43,582 nucleotides of DNA, taken from positions 1 to 43,582 of the forward strand of contig NZ_CAMTIK010000016.1 of NCBI RefSeq assembly GCF_947072685.1, written 5' to 3'. Both the position numbers and the translations under genes were made by a program. The DNA comes from an uncultured Cetobacterium sp. (lineage in GTDB: Bacteria > Fusobacteriota > Fusobacteriia > Fusobacteriales > Fusobacteriaceae). Position 1 is the first letter of the stretch. The number at the start of each line of letters is the position of its first letter. Of this stretch, positions 24,289 to 32,529 are shown one piece after another. Below the pieces are notes generated by a model. It saw nothing but the letters and a program-made list of their open reading frames with translations, did no database searches and was not told the origin of the DNA.

Positions 24289-26439
24289 CTAAAACACCCC
24301 TTTTTCATAGTTATACACTCTATATTCACCATATCCATCCAAGACAGATTTAATTTCTAACTCTGATTCCGTTGTAAATTCTAAAACAAGTTCTGAAATA
24401 CCTAATTTTTTTAAATATTCTTTATCTTTTAAAATATTTAATGGTTTTTCTAAATATATCTCACTAGCTCCTATAGCATTTTTTAAAACAGTAAATCTAT
24501 CCCCTTGTTCATTTATAATCTCACTTTGTTCTTTTTCAAATAATGGAAGTTCTGTATACATAGCTCTTGGTCTTCCGTATACCAATACCGCTTTTTTTAT
24601 CTTTGTTTCTCCAATTTCTTCTAATCTTTTATAACTTATTTCTGGCGAGACTATTATTGTATCTATTTTTTCTAAAGATGAAAAATGTTCAAAAGCATAA
24701 CGGTTTGAGATGTTCATATTCCAACCCATAGTTATCTTCGAGTTTTTATTTTTCAAGGCTTGATAAAGATTTGTTGCCATTTTATTTGTTAGATCTATAT
24801 CTTTTAAAATACCTTCTCTTGCTACATCATATCCTTTAAAATAAATTTTCTCTATTCCCAATTCCTTCAATATTTTTGCTTGATTCTCCGTTGAAACAAT
24901 TGCTGATAAAATCATGTCTTTTTGAACCGGTACTTTTCTTTCTAGTTTTTTTATTTTTTCAAAATCAGACTTTCTATAGCTTAAAACCAATTGTTTTGAA
25001 AGGCTTGATATAGAATCTCTTTTAAGTTGCTTTAATAAAGAAATTGGTAGGAATATATCTTCATCAATATCAATATCTATAACTTTTCCAACAAATGTAG
25101 TATCTCCAATTTCTAATATTTTTTCCTCTATACTACTTTTTGAAGTTGCTTTATTCTTTGCCTTTTCTAATATATTTTCACTTTCTAAAAAAATATTTAT
25201 TTTTTTATTTCTATTGTTGTAAGTAGCTACTTCTATTCTTGCTTTTTCTCCAACTTTAGCTTTAAATTCAAATTCTACTAATTTTTTTTTGTCCACTACT
25301 TTCAATCTATTTTCTGTTAGGTCACTAACCTCTTTAGAATAGTTCCTAAAAATATACTTTGTCCCTTTAGGTGTATCTTTAATAATTATTATTTCATTTT
25401 TTTCTGCTGTTTTCTTCACTTCTTTATCTAGGGTTTCTATTTTATTTATATAGGTTCCACCTAAGTTTTCATAATTTTTAGATAAATAAATTATTCCATC
25501 TCCTAAAACTATTCTTTCACTAAGCTTTAACTCTCTTCCTTTTAGAATTCCTAATTCTTTTCCTATGTTACTAGCAAAATTAGGATTTATTAAATTAGCC
25601 CTGTTGCTATAAAAATATCCTTTACTGTATCCCCTATTAAAAATATGTGAACTTTTTTCTTCAACTATTTTCCCATCAATTAATTCTTTATAATAAGAAA
25701 CTGTTTGAAAAACATAGTTGGGCTCCTTCATTCTTCCTTCTAATTTTATACTGTCTATTCCTATTTCTTTTAATTTTTGAATCTCTTCATATCCATAAAA
25801 TTGATCTTTGGGACTTAAAAGATACTTGCTTTCATTCTCTTCTGACATATATTTTTTTCTACAAGGTTGTGCACACATCCCTCTATTTCCACTACGACCA
25901 CCTATAAAACTACTCATATAACAATTTCCAGAATAAGACACACATAAAGCTCCCGAAACAAATATTTCAAGTTCAATATCTGTTTTCTCTCTTATCTGTT
26001 TAATTTCTTCAAAACTTAATTCTCTTGGCAAAACAACTCTTTCAAAACCTATAGATTTCAAATAATTTGCTTCTATGTGATTAGCGATTGTCATTTGAGT
26101 ACTTCCATGCAATTCTAGCCCTGGATAATTTTCTTTTATAAATTTAGCTAATCCAAAATCTTGAACTATTACAGCATCTAAACCATGCTTGTAAAGTTCT
26201 TTTAAGTTTATAGATATTGCTTCTATCTCCACATCCATCATTATTGTATTCAAAGTTAAAAAAACCTTTACCCCTCTTAAATGAGCGTAATCAATAGCCT
26301 CTTTATATTCTTCTAATGTTAAATTTACCGCATTCCTTCTTGCTCCAAATCCTTTTATTCCCATATATATTTCATCTGCACCTGCTTTTATTGCTGCATG
26401 AAATCTTTCAATACTTCCCGCTGGGGCTACAATCTTCAT
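24289..26439 (-). CDS. rlhA: U32-family protein, probable 23S rRNA hydroxylase RlhA
   Basis: 716 residues. Residues ~1-300 are the U32 domain: MKIVAPAGS, the barrel strands AGADEIYMGIKGFGAR and GVKVFLTLNT, the Cys-rich block with GNCYMSSFIGGRSGNRG then MCAQPC (~170-192), and KLEGRMKEPNYV. A long C-terminal half follows (DUF3656-like region). The length and Cys layout match RlhA/YdcP, which hydroxylates C2501 of 23S rRNA, rather than the shorter TrhP or YegQ. Older names are collagenase or peptidase. It overlaps coaE by 32 bases and directly precedes pgpA. Confidence 0.8.
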   Translation of the reverse strand: MKIVAPAGSIERFHAAIKAGADEIYMGIKGFGARRNAVNLTLEEYKEAIDYAHLRGVKVFLTLNTIMMDVEIEAISINLKELYKHGLDAVIVQDFGLAKFIKENYPGLELHGSTQMTIANHIEANYLKSIGFERVVLPRELSFEEIKQIREKTDIELEIFVSGALCVSYSGNCYMSSFIGGRSGNRGMCAQPCRKKYMSEENESKYLLSPKDQFYGYEEIQKLKEIGIDSIKLEGRMKEPNYVFQTVSYYKELIDGKIVEEKSSHIFNRGYSKGYFYSNRANLINPNFASNIGKELGILKGRELKLSERIVLGDGIIYLSKNYENLGGTYINKIETLDKEVKKTAEKNEIIIIKDTPKGTKYIFRNYSKEVSDLTENRLKVVDKKKLVEFEFKAKVGEKARIEVATYNNRNKKINIFLESENILEKAKNKATSKSSIEEKILEIGDTTFVGKVIDIDIDEDIFLPISLLKQLKRDSISSLSKQLVLSYRKSDFEKIKKLERKVPVQKDMILSAIVSTENQAKILKELGIEKIYFKGYDVAREGILKDIDLTNKMATNLYQALKNKNSKITMGWNMNISNRYAFEHFSSLEKIDTIIVSPEISYKRLEEIGETKIKKAVLVYGRPRAMYTELPLFEKEQSEIINEQGDRFTVLKNAIGASEIYLEKPLNILKDKEYLKKLGISELVLEFTTESELEIKSVLDGYGEYRVYNYEKGVF

Positions 26440-27025
26440 ATTTTTCCTCTCTTATTCTTTCTATTAAAGCAAATACTTTATTCTCTAACTCTTCTAAACT
26501 TCCATTATTTTCAATAATTATATCTGCTTTCTTTAATTTTTCTTCTCTTGGCATTTGTTTTTCTAGTATTTTTTCTATAAATTCACTACTCAAACTATCT
26601 CTTTTTTTAACTCTTTCTATCTGAATTTTAGAATCTATATCTACCACTATCACTTTATTACATAAACTCTCTAAACCAACTTCAAATAGAAGAGGTATAT
26701 CAAAAACTACTATTTCTTTTTTCTTTAAAAATTTTTCACTTAAACTTTCATAATATCTTTTTACTTTCGGATGAATTATTCCATTTAAAATTTTTAGTTT
26801 TTCATCATCACTAAAAATCTCTTTTTTCAATAATTTTTTATTTGTTTTATTACCTATTATAAACTTATTTCCTAATTTTTCTTTTATTTCCTCTTTTACT
26901 TCTTTTAATTCCAGTATATCTTTAGCTATTAAATCCGCATCAAAAACTTTTATTCCAACTGAATTTAGAATTTTACTCACTGTCGATTTTCCACTTCCTA
27001 TTCCACCAGTTAATCCTAATATCAT
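26408..27025 (-). CDS. coaE: Dephospho-CoA kinase
   Basis: 205 residues. The final step of coenzyme A synthesis, phosphorylating the ribose 3'-OH of dephospho-CoA. The P-loop GLTGGIGSGKST is at ~4-15, with VFDADLIAKD and VFDIPLLFE following. The ATG at 27025 is chosen because AAGGAG lies 7 bases ahead; the frame extends 13 codons further without a site. First gene of the long unit that continues with rlhA, pgpA, cinA, the XRE regulator and the fak fusion. Confidence 0.94.
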   Translation of the reverse strand: MILGLTGGIGSGKSTVSKILNSVGIKVFDADLIAKDILELKEVKEEIKEKLGNKFIIGNKTNKKLLKKEIFSDDEKLKILNGIIHPKVKRYYESLSEKFLKKKEIVVFDIPLLFEVGLESLCNKVIVVDIDSKIQIERVKKRDSLSSEFIEKILEKQMPREEKLKKADIIIENNGSLEELENKVFALIERIREEKYEDCSPSGKY

Positions 27026-27091
27026 AATTGATCTCCTTTTAAAGAATATATTATATTCTATCATATTTTCTAGGTTTTTTTATAAAAAAAA

Positions 27092-27116
27092 ATGGGTGAA
27101 ATATAATTTCACCCAT
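27092..27116 (-). terminator. Intrinsic terminator of the cold-shock gene
   Basis: ATGGGTGAAAT (27092-27102), loop, ATTTCACCCAT (27106-27116); on the - strand it is followed by eight U residues. Confidence 0.92.
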
Positions 27117-27128
27117 GGTTTTATCTTA

Positions 27129-27329
27129 TTAAGCACCTGCTACTTCTTTAGCTATTGGACCTTTATTTCCCTCTTCAACAACAAAAGAAACTCTTTGTCC
27201 CTCTTCTAAAGTTCTAAACCCATCCCCAATAATTCCTGTGAAGTGTACAAAATAATCTTTTCCCTCTTCACATGTTACAAAACCAAATCCTTTTTCTTTG
27301 TTAAACCATTTTACTGTTCCTTTTAACAT
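27129..27329 (-). CDS. Cold-shock protein (CspA family)
   Basis: 66 residues, a single OB-fold RNA chaperone. RNP1 is KGFGFVT and RNP2 is DYFVHFTGI; the start [17 protein letters not shown] is typical. The ATG at 27329 follows GGAGG by 5 bases; the longer frame lacks a site. It has its own strong promoter and terminator and lies just downstream of the ribosomal operon. Confidence 0.96.
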   Translation of the reverse strand: MLKGTVKWFNKEKGFGFVTCEEGKDYFVHFTGIIGDGFRTLEEGQRVSFVVEEGNKGPIAKEVAGA

Positions 27330-27358
27330 TTTAACCTCCGAATATAATAAAGTAATAT

Positions 27359-27414
27359 AAGTCCCCCTAGGCACTTTATGGCTATATTATACCCTAATAT
27401 TATTATAATTGCAA
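27359..27414 (-). promoter_or_regulatory. Cold-shock gene promoter and short leader
   Basis: On the - strand TTGCAA (27414-27409), 17-base spacer, TATAAT (27391-27386). The ~50-base leader starts with an imperfect hairpin around AAGTGCC and GGGGACTT (27376-27359). Confidence 0.8.
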
Positions 27415-27526
27415 TACATATTGTTTGTTTTTTGAAGAAAAAAATAAATTATTAATCACTATTTTCAGTTTTTTTTAAATATATATATTTATTTTTGTTT
27501 GAATATAATAATGTTATATAAATAAA

Positions 27527-27556
27527 AAAAAGAGATTGATTAATCAATCTCTTTTT
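27527..27556 (-). terminator. Terminator of the S10-spc-alpha operon
   Basis: AAAAAGAGATTGAT (27527-27540) pairs with ATCAATCTCTTTTT (27543-27556); on the - strand the stem runs into seven U residues. It lies 12 bases after rplQ. Confidence 0.92.
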
Positions 27557-27567
27557 AAGAATTAGTA

Positions 27568-27918
27568 TTAAACTAATTCGATTATAGCCATCTCAGCAGA
27601 GTCTCCTCTTCTTACAGAAGTTCTCATTATTCTTGTGTATCCACCATTTCTTTCAGAATACTTTGGAGCTAAGTCATTAAATATCTTAGCTACAGCCTCT
27701 TCACTTCTTAAAAATGCGAATGCTTGTCTTCTATGTGCAAGAGTTCCTTTTTTACCAAGAGTAACCATTCTCTCAGCAAACTTTCTAAGTTCTTTTGCTC
27801 TAGTAACAGTAGTTTCTATTCTATCTGATAAAATTAGAGATATTGTTAAGTTCATTAACATAGCTTTTCTATGGTCAGCTCTTCTCCCTAACTTTCTATA
27901 TGATTTATTGTGGTTCAT
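27568..27918 (-). CDS. rplQ: 50S ribosomal protein L17
   Basis: 116 residues, the usual length. [20 protein letters not shown] is the conserved start; [20 protein letters not shown] is the family signature. It sits near the exit tunnel of the large subunit. Last gene of the merged operon, 25 bases after rpoA, followed by a strong terminator. Confidence 0.98.
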   Translation of the reverse strand: MNHNKSYRKLGRRADHRKAMLMNLTISLILSDRIETTVTRAKELRKFAERMVTLGKKGTLAHRRQAFAFLRSEEAVAKIFNDLAPKYSERNGGYTRIMRTSVRRGDSAEMAIIELV

Positions 27919-27943
27919 TAGTCAGTTAGCCTCCTTATCTTAA

Positions 27944-28921
27944 TTATTCTACAGATCCATTTCCATTAAGATCGAACCCAAGTTCTTTCATTTTTTCAAG
28001 GATCTCATCCAGTGATTTTCTTCCTAGATTCTTTATTTTTAGAAGTTCATTCATTGACATTTTTGCCAATTGTCCAACCTCTTCAATTCCTGCTTTCTTT
28101 AAACAGTTAAATGATCTAACTGTTAAATCAAGTTCTTCAATTCTAGTATTCATTATATCATCAACTTTATTTACTGATGCTGGAGTTTCCTCCTCTTCCT
28201 CAAGATCTACTCTTAAGTGATCCATTTTGTTTCCTAAATCTAGGAAAGGATCTAAATGATACTTTAGAAGCTCTATAGCATAAGAAACAGCGTCTCTTAT
28301 CTCTACACTTCCATCAGTTTCTATATCTAAAGTTAACTTGTCGAAATCAGTCATTCTTCCAACCATTGTATCCTGAACTGAGTAAGATACTTTTTTAATT
28401 GGTGTATATATAGCATCTACTGCTATAAAATCTACAGCCCAATCTTTTTTCTCTATCTCTTCAGCAACAACAAATCCTTCACCAGTATCAACTATAAATT
28501 CCATATCGATCTCTCTATCTGTAGTTAATGTACAGATAATTTGATCTGGATTTACAATCTCTAATCCGATATCTGGTATTATATCAGCAGCTGTAACAGT
28601 CTTAGGTCCCTTTGCAGAAAGAGTCATTTTTCTTTCTCCAGCAGTTTCTGCCTTTATTACTACCTCTTTTACATTCAATAAAATTTCCGTTACAGCTTCC
28701 TTAATACCTTCCATAACTGAAAATTCACTTAGTACTCCATCAATTCTAACACCTTTGATTGCAGCACCTGGTATCGATGATAGTAAAACTCTTCTCAAAG
28801 CATTACCAATTGTATGTCCATATCCTCTATATAAAGGTTCTATAACATATTGACCTGAAAAGTCACTTGTTTTTAATTCGGTAATGTTAATACCCTTAGC
28901 ATGTTTTTCTATTTTTAACAT
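27944..28921 (-). CDS. rpoA: RNA polymerase subunit alpha
   Basis: 325 residues. The N-terminal domain (~1-230) for dimerisation and core assembly includes YGHTIGNALRRVLLSSIPGAA; a linker leads to the C-terminal domain (~250-315), with EELDLTVRSFNCLKKAGI and LGRKSLDEI, which contacts UP elements and activators. It follows rpsD by 26 bases. Confidence 0.98.
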   Translation of the reverse strand: MLKIEKHAKGINITELKTSDFSGQYVIEPLYRGYGHTIGNALRRVLLSSIPGAAIKGVRIDGVLSEFSVMEGIKEAVTEILLNVKEVVIKAETAGERKMTLSAKGPKTVTAADIIPDIGLEIVNPDQIICTLTTDREIDMEFIVDTGEGFVVAEEIEKKDWAVDFIAVDAIYTPIKKVSYSVQDTMVGRMTDFDKLTLDIETDGSVEIRDAVSYAIELLKYHLDPFLDLGNKMDHLRVDLEEEEETPASVNKVDDIMNTRIEELDLTVRSFNCLKKAGIEEVGQLAKMSMNELLKIKNLGRKSLDEILEKMKELGFDLNGNGSVE

Positions 28922-28947
28922 TTAATCAACTCCTGTCAAAGGATTTA

Positions 28948-29535
28948 TTATCTTGAGTAGAACTCAACTATTAAAGCCTCATTTAAATCGTAATCTAAAT
29001 CGTCTTTAGTTGGGTTCTGAAGAACTTTTCCTGCGAAGTTAGCTTTATCTAACTCTAACCATGCTGGAACTGTTTTCTCTTCTACTGCAGCCTTTATGAT
29101 CTCTAAATTTTTAGAGTTCTCGATTACAGATACTACATCCCCTGCTTTTACTCTATAAGATGCAATGTTAACTTTTCTTCCGTTAACTGCAATATGTCCA
29201 TGAGACACAACTTGTCTAGATTGTCTTCTAGTTTTAGCGAAACCTAGTCTATAAACTACGTTCTCTAATTTTCTTTCTAAGTACTGGATTAAAGTTAAAC
29301 CTGTAACTCCATCCTTTCTTGAAGCCTCATCATATAATTTTCTGAACTGCTTCTCCATTACATTGTATATAAATTTAGCCTTTTGCTTTTCCTTTAACTG
29401 AATTGCGTATTCAGTAGGCTTTTTGTTTGCGTTTGGTCTTGGCCCTCTATTTGAAGATTTGTTAACTCCTAAAACCACTGGGTCGATTCCTAGAGCTCTA
29501 CATTTCTTTAAAACAGGCTGTCTATTTCTTGCCAT
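28948..29535 (-). CDS. rpsD: 30S ribosomal protein S4
   Basis: 195 residues. It nucleates 30S assembly by binding 16S rRNA and in many bacteria represses its own operon through an mRNA leader. The S4 domain with VYRLGFAKTRRQSRQVVSHG and HIAVNGRKV is clear. The N-terminus starts MARNRQPVLKKCRALGIDP and has one Cys rather than a zinc cluster. The gap upstream of rpsM is a candidate target site. Confidence 0.97.
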   Translation of the reverse strand: MARNRQPVLKKCRALGIDPVVLGVNKSSNRGPRPNANKKPTEYAIQLKEKQKAKFIYNVMEKQFRKLYDEASRKDGVTGLTLIQYLERKLENVVYRLGFAKTRRQSRQVVSHGHIAVNGRKVNIASYRVKAGDVVSVIENSKNLEIIKAAVEEKTVPAWLELDKANFAGKVLQNPTKDDLDYDLNEALIVEFYSR

Positions 29536-29599
29536 CTCTTTTTTGTTCCTCCTTCACTTAATAATTTCTCTACAATAATGAGCTTGAATATTGAGTTAA

Positions 29600-29989
29600 T
29601 TACACTCTTCTTCTTTTTGGTGGTCTACATCCGTTGTGTGGAACTGGAGTTACGTCAGTAATCTTTGTAACCTCTAATCCTGCTGCCTGAAGAGATCTGA
29701 TACATGCTTCTCTTCCTGATCCAGGTCCTTTCACTTTTACTTCAACCTTTTTCATTCCGTTCTCCATTGCAATATGAGCTGCTTGCTCTGCTGCGATTTG
29801 AGCCGCAAATGGAGTTCCTTTTTTAGTTCCCTTGAAACCAGAAGTTCCTCCTGATCTCCAACTTACCACTTTACCATCCACATCAGTAATTGCTACTATT
29901 GTGTTATTGAAAGTTGAGTGTATATGAGCTATTCCTGCTGGAATATTTTTCAATTTCTTTTTAACTTTAGCTACTTTCTTCTTAGCCAA
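29600..29989 (-). CDS. rpsK: 30S ribosomal protein S11
   Basis: 129 residues. [17 protein letters not shown] and [20 protein letters not shown] mark the family; the C-terminus [13 protein letters not shown] is canonical. It contacts the 30S platform. The start is TTG with GGAGG 9 bases ahead. Confidence 0.98.
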   Translation of the reverse strand: MAKKKVAKVKKKLKNIPAGIAHIHSTFNNTIVAITDVDGKVVSWRSGGTSGFKGTKKGTPFAAQIAAEQAAHIAMENGMKKVEVKVKGPGSGREACIRSLQAAGLEVTKITDVTPVPHNGCRPPKRRRV

Positions 29990-30048
29990 TTTAAGCTACC
30001 TCCTTACGATAAAATTCCGTTTTTTACTATACTACAATTAGCTTAAAA

Positions 30049-30405
30049 CTATCTTTTTATAGGTTTTTTAGGACCTTTTCTAGTTCTTGCATTTGTCTTT
30101 GACTTCTGTCCTCTTACTGGTAAGTTCATTTTATGTCTTGAACCTCTGTAACATCTGATGTCCATAAGTCTCTTTATTGCAAGTCTGATCTCTTTTCTAA
30201 GATCTCCCTCTACTTTTACACCTTCAACAATGGCTCTGATTTTATTTAACTCTTCTTCTGTTAAATCCTTTACTCTAGTGTCAAAGTTTACTCCTGCTTC
30301 TGTTAAAACTTTTTGTGAAGTTGGTTTTCCAATTCCGTAAACATAAGTTAAAGCGATTTCCACTCTCTTATTTCTAGGAATATCTACACCTGCGATTCTA
30401 GCCAA
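30049..30405 (-). CDS. rpsM: 30S ribosomal protein S13
   Basis: 118 residues. [20 protein letters not shown] opens the chain and [17 protein letters not shown] is the signature near the tRNA-contacting tail, which ends [11 protein letters not shown]. The start is TTG with GGAGG 8 bases ahead. A 157-base structured gap separates it from rpmJ, far more than elsewhere in the operon. Confidence 0.98.
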   Translation of the reverse strand: MARIAGVDIPRNKRVEIALTYVYGIGKPTSQKVLTEAGVNFDTRVKDLTEEELNKIRAIVEGVKVEGDLRKEIRLAIKRLMDIRCYRGSRHKMNLPVRGQKSKTNARTRKGPKKPIKR

Positions 30406-30420
30406 AATTCGTTCCTCCTC

Positions 30421-30556
30421 TTCCGAAAATTTTTATATATCCGTCAGTATATCAACCGACTAAGACTTTCTTCGGTATGCCTCTTTCGAGTATGAGCTCT
30501 ACAGCCTAACATACCTTTACAGTACTTCCCATGTCAGTACTAGTTTTGTAAAACTT
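30421..30556 (-). ncRNA. Candidate structured leader upstream of rpsM (possible S4 autoregulatory site)
   Basis: The rpmJ-rpsM gap has no reading frame but several stems on the - strand: AGTTT/AAACT just after rpmJ (within 30542-30555), AGTACT/AGTACT (30541-30536 and 30526-30521) around a 9-base loop, a GGTATG/CATACC stem enclosing two small hairpins, one a CTC-GAAA-GAG tetraloop, and CCGA/TCGG nearer rpsM. The following genes are rpsM-rpsK-rpsD-rpoA, the unit that S4 controls in many bacteria, and S4 leaders of several unrelated shapes are known. The assignment is an inference. Confidence 0.45.
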
Positions 30557-30562
30557 TTCAAG

Positions 30563-30676
30563 TTATCCTTGTACTTGTTTGTGCTTAGGGTTGTCACAGA
30601 TAACTCTGATCTTCCCGTGTCTCTTGATAACTTTACATTTGTCACAAATAGGCTTAATTGATACTCTTACTTTCAC
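30563..30676 (-). CDS. rpmJ: 50S ribosomal protein L36
   Basis: 37 residues, [20 protein letters not shown] then [17 protein letters not shown]. The zinc ligands Cys11, Cys14, Cys27 and His32 are all present, so this is the zinc-binding form. The start is GTG with GAGGAGG just ahead. It follows infA closely, the usual order. Confidence 0.96.
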   Translation of the reverse strand: MKVRVSIKPICDKCKVIKRHGKIRVICDNPKHKQVQG

Positions 30677-30704
30677 TTAATTACCTCCTCTCGTGATCAT
30701 AACT

Positions 30705-30923
30705 TTACTTTTTTCTGTATACTATTCTTCCCCTAGATAAATCATAAGGAGAAATTTGTACCGTTACTTTGTCTCCAGGTAAAATTTTGATATAATTCAT
30801 TCTCATTTTACCAGAGATGTGCCCTAAAATTGTGTGTCCGTTTTCTAACTCTACTTTAAACATCGCGTTTGGAAGGGCCTCTAATATAGTTCCCTCTAAT
30901 TCGATAACATCCTTTTTCGACAT
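30705..30923 (-). CDS. infA: Translation initiation factor IF-1
   Basis: 72 residues, an OB-fold that binds the 30S A site during initiation. [19 protein letters not shown] and [18 protein letters not shown] are characteristic. The ATG at 30923 has GGAGG 4 bases ahead; nine upstream codons in the frame are outside the gene. A promoter-like sequence precedes it. Confidence 0.97.
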   Translation of the reverse strand: MSKKDVIELEGTILEALPNAMFKVELENGHTILGHISGKMRMNYIKILPGDKVTVQISPYDLSRGRIVYRKK

Positions 30924-30953
30924 ACTACCTCCTATCGAACAGAAATTCATATT

Positions 30954-30982
30954 ATTTTAACATTTATTTTACAAAAAGTCTA
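30954..30982 (-). promoter_or_regulatory. Candidate internal promoter before infA
   Basis: On the - strand TAGACT (30982-30977), 17-base spacer, TAAAAT (30959-30954), ~30 bases before the infA start. A 14-base palindrome, GTGTTTTAAAACAC, lies further upstream at 31002-31015. It would let infA-rpmJ-rpsM onward be expressed apart from the ribosomal genes above. Confidence 0.5.
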
Positions 30983-31034
30983 GATAAATTTTGTATTTTT
31001 TGTGTTTTAAAACACCTTTATAATCAATATTTTC

Positions 31035-31802
31035 CTAGTCTAGTTCAGTTAAAATAACTGGTTTTCCGTCTACTATTGCAACAGTGTGCTCAAAGTGAGC
31101 CGATCTCTTCCCATCCTTTGTAACAACTGTCCATCCATCGTTAGTTATATCTATCTTATAACTACCTACATTCACCATAGGTTCTAATGCTAAAACCATT
31201 CCGTTTTCTATTTTTATACCTCTTGCTTTTCTTCCGAAATTAGGTATACATGGATCTTCATGCATTGCTTTTCCAACACCATGTCCTGCAAAATCTTTTA
31301 CAACGCTAAAACCATTGGATTCTACATATTTTTGAATTGCATTTCCTACATCTCCCAATCTATTTCCTGCAACCATTTGTTCAATTCCAATTCTTCTAGC
31401 TTCTTTCGTAACATCAATTAATTTTTGAGATTCTTCATCAATTTTACCGACAGGATAAGTTATAGCAGAATCTCCGTAGTAACCATTCATTCTTGCAACT
31501 ACATCCACACTCACTATATCTCCATCTTTTAAAATTTTATCTTTTTTAGGAACGCCATGTACAACCTCTTCATTCACAGAAATACAAGATCCAGCTGGAT
31601 ATGGGTTAATTGGTCCACCAACACCCACTGTTGCCAATTCAGCTCCATTTTCTATTAAATATTTTTCAATTATATCATTTAGCTCCGCAGTTGAAACTCC
31701 CGATTTTATATATTGAGGTAAAACCTCTTTATATAATCTTGCTATTAACTGACAAGGTTTTTTTATTTCTTCAATCTCTTCTAATGTTTTTAATATAATC
31801 AT
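31035..31802 (-). CDS. map: Methionine aminopeptidase, type I
   Basis: 255 residues. It removes the initiator methionine from nascent proteins. The M24 fold carries the metal ligands in VSVDVVARMNGYYGDSAITY, GHGVGKAMHEDP and ALEPMVNVG, with the final Glu in HFEHT. It lies between adk and infA as in many bacteria. Confidence 0.96.
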   Translation of the reverse strand: MIILKTLEEIEEIKKPCQLIARLYKEVLPQYIKSGVSTAELNDIIEKYLIENGAELATVGVGGPINPYPAGSCISVNEEVVHGVPKKDKILKDGDIVSVDVVARMNGYYGDSAITYPVGKIDEESQKLIDVTKEARRIGIEQMVAGNRLGDVGNAIQKYVESNGFSVVKDFAGHGVGKAMHEDPCIPNFGRKARGIKIENGMVLALEPMVNVGSYKIDITNDGWTVVTKDGKRSAHFEHTVAIVDGKPVILTELD

Positions 31803-31827
31803 ATTCCAATCCTTTCTAGGCTCTTAA

Positions 31828-32469
31828 TTATCCTAAAATAGCAAAGACTTCCTTTGTTATATCATTGATATTTTTAGTTCCATCTATTTCAAACATAACT
31901 CCTCTTTGAGCATAAAAATCAAATAGTGGAGCTGTCTGTTCATGATAAGCTGTCAATCTATTTTCAACAGTCTCTTTATTGTCGTCTTTTCTTAATATTA
32001 AGTCTGAACCACAATAATCACATTTTCCATCTATTTTTGGAGGATTATTCTCTATATGGAAAGATGCACCACAATTAGGGCATACTCTTCTTCCAACAAC
32101 TCTTCCAACTATTAATTCATCTGGAACATTTAAAGATATAACTTTATCTAAATTCATATTCAAATCTTTTAATAAAATTTCTAAAGCTTCTGCTTGAGCT
32201 AATGTTCTTGGAAATCCATCAAGAATAAATCCTTTCTTACAATCTTCTTCAGAAAGTCTATCCTTTATTATTCCTATGATTGTTGAATCTGGAACTAATT
32301 TTCCTTCATCCATAAATTTTTTAGCTTCCATTCCCATTGTTGTTCCTTCTGAAATAGCTGCTCTTAGCATATCTCCAGTTGAAATTTGAGGAATACCATA
32401 TTTATCTATTATGAATTTTGCTTGAGTTCCTTTCCCTGCACCAGGGGCTCCAAATAACATTATATTCAT
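31828..32469 (-). CDS. adk: Adenylate kinase
   Basis: 213 residues, the long form. It balances ATP, ADP and AMP. The P-loop GAPGAGKGTQ is at ~7-16, GFPRTLAQAEAL follows, and the lid domain carries a zinc-type Cys4 cluster (CPNCG and CDYCG). The ATG at 32469 has AAGGAG 8 bases ahead; the first frame ATG (32508) has no site. A terminator-like hairpin separates it from secY. Confidence 0.96.
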   Translation of the reverse strand: MNIMLFGAPGAGKGTQAKFIIDKYGIPQISTGDMLRAAISEGTTMGMEAKKFMDEGKLVPDSTIIGIIKDRLSEEDCKKGFILDGFPRTLAQAEALEILLKDLNMNLDKVISLNVPDELIVGRVVGRRVCPNCGASFHIENNPPKIDGKCDYCGSDLILRKDDNKETVENRLTAYHEQTAPLFDFYAQRGVMFEIDGTKNINDITKEVFAILG

Positions 32470-32503
32470 TTTTTCCATCTCCTTTATCCTTTTAAATAAA
32501 AAT

Positions 32504-32523
32504 GGCACGACTTATGCCGTGCC
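32504..32523 (-). terminator. Possible attenuator or terminator between secY and adk
   Basis: GGCACG (32504-32509) pairs with CGTGCC (32518-32523) around 8 bases, a GC-rich stem followed on the - strand by ATTTTTATTT. It lies 7 bases after the secY stop and 35 before adk, so some transcripts may end here. Confidence 0.5.
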
Positions 32524-32529
32524 AAGATT

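Noticed and set aside
31002-31015. Palindrome GTGTTTTAAAACAC between map and infA as a terminator
   Set aside because: On the transcribed strand it is followed by A residues, not U, so it is not an intrinsic terminator; it may be chance or an operator.
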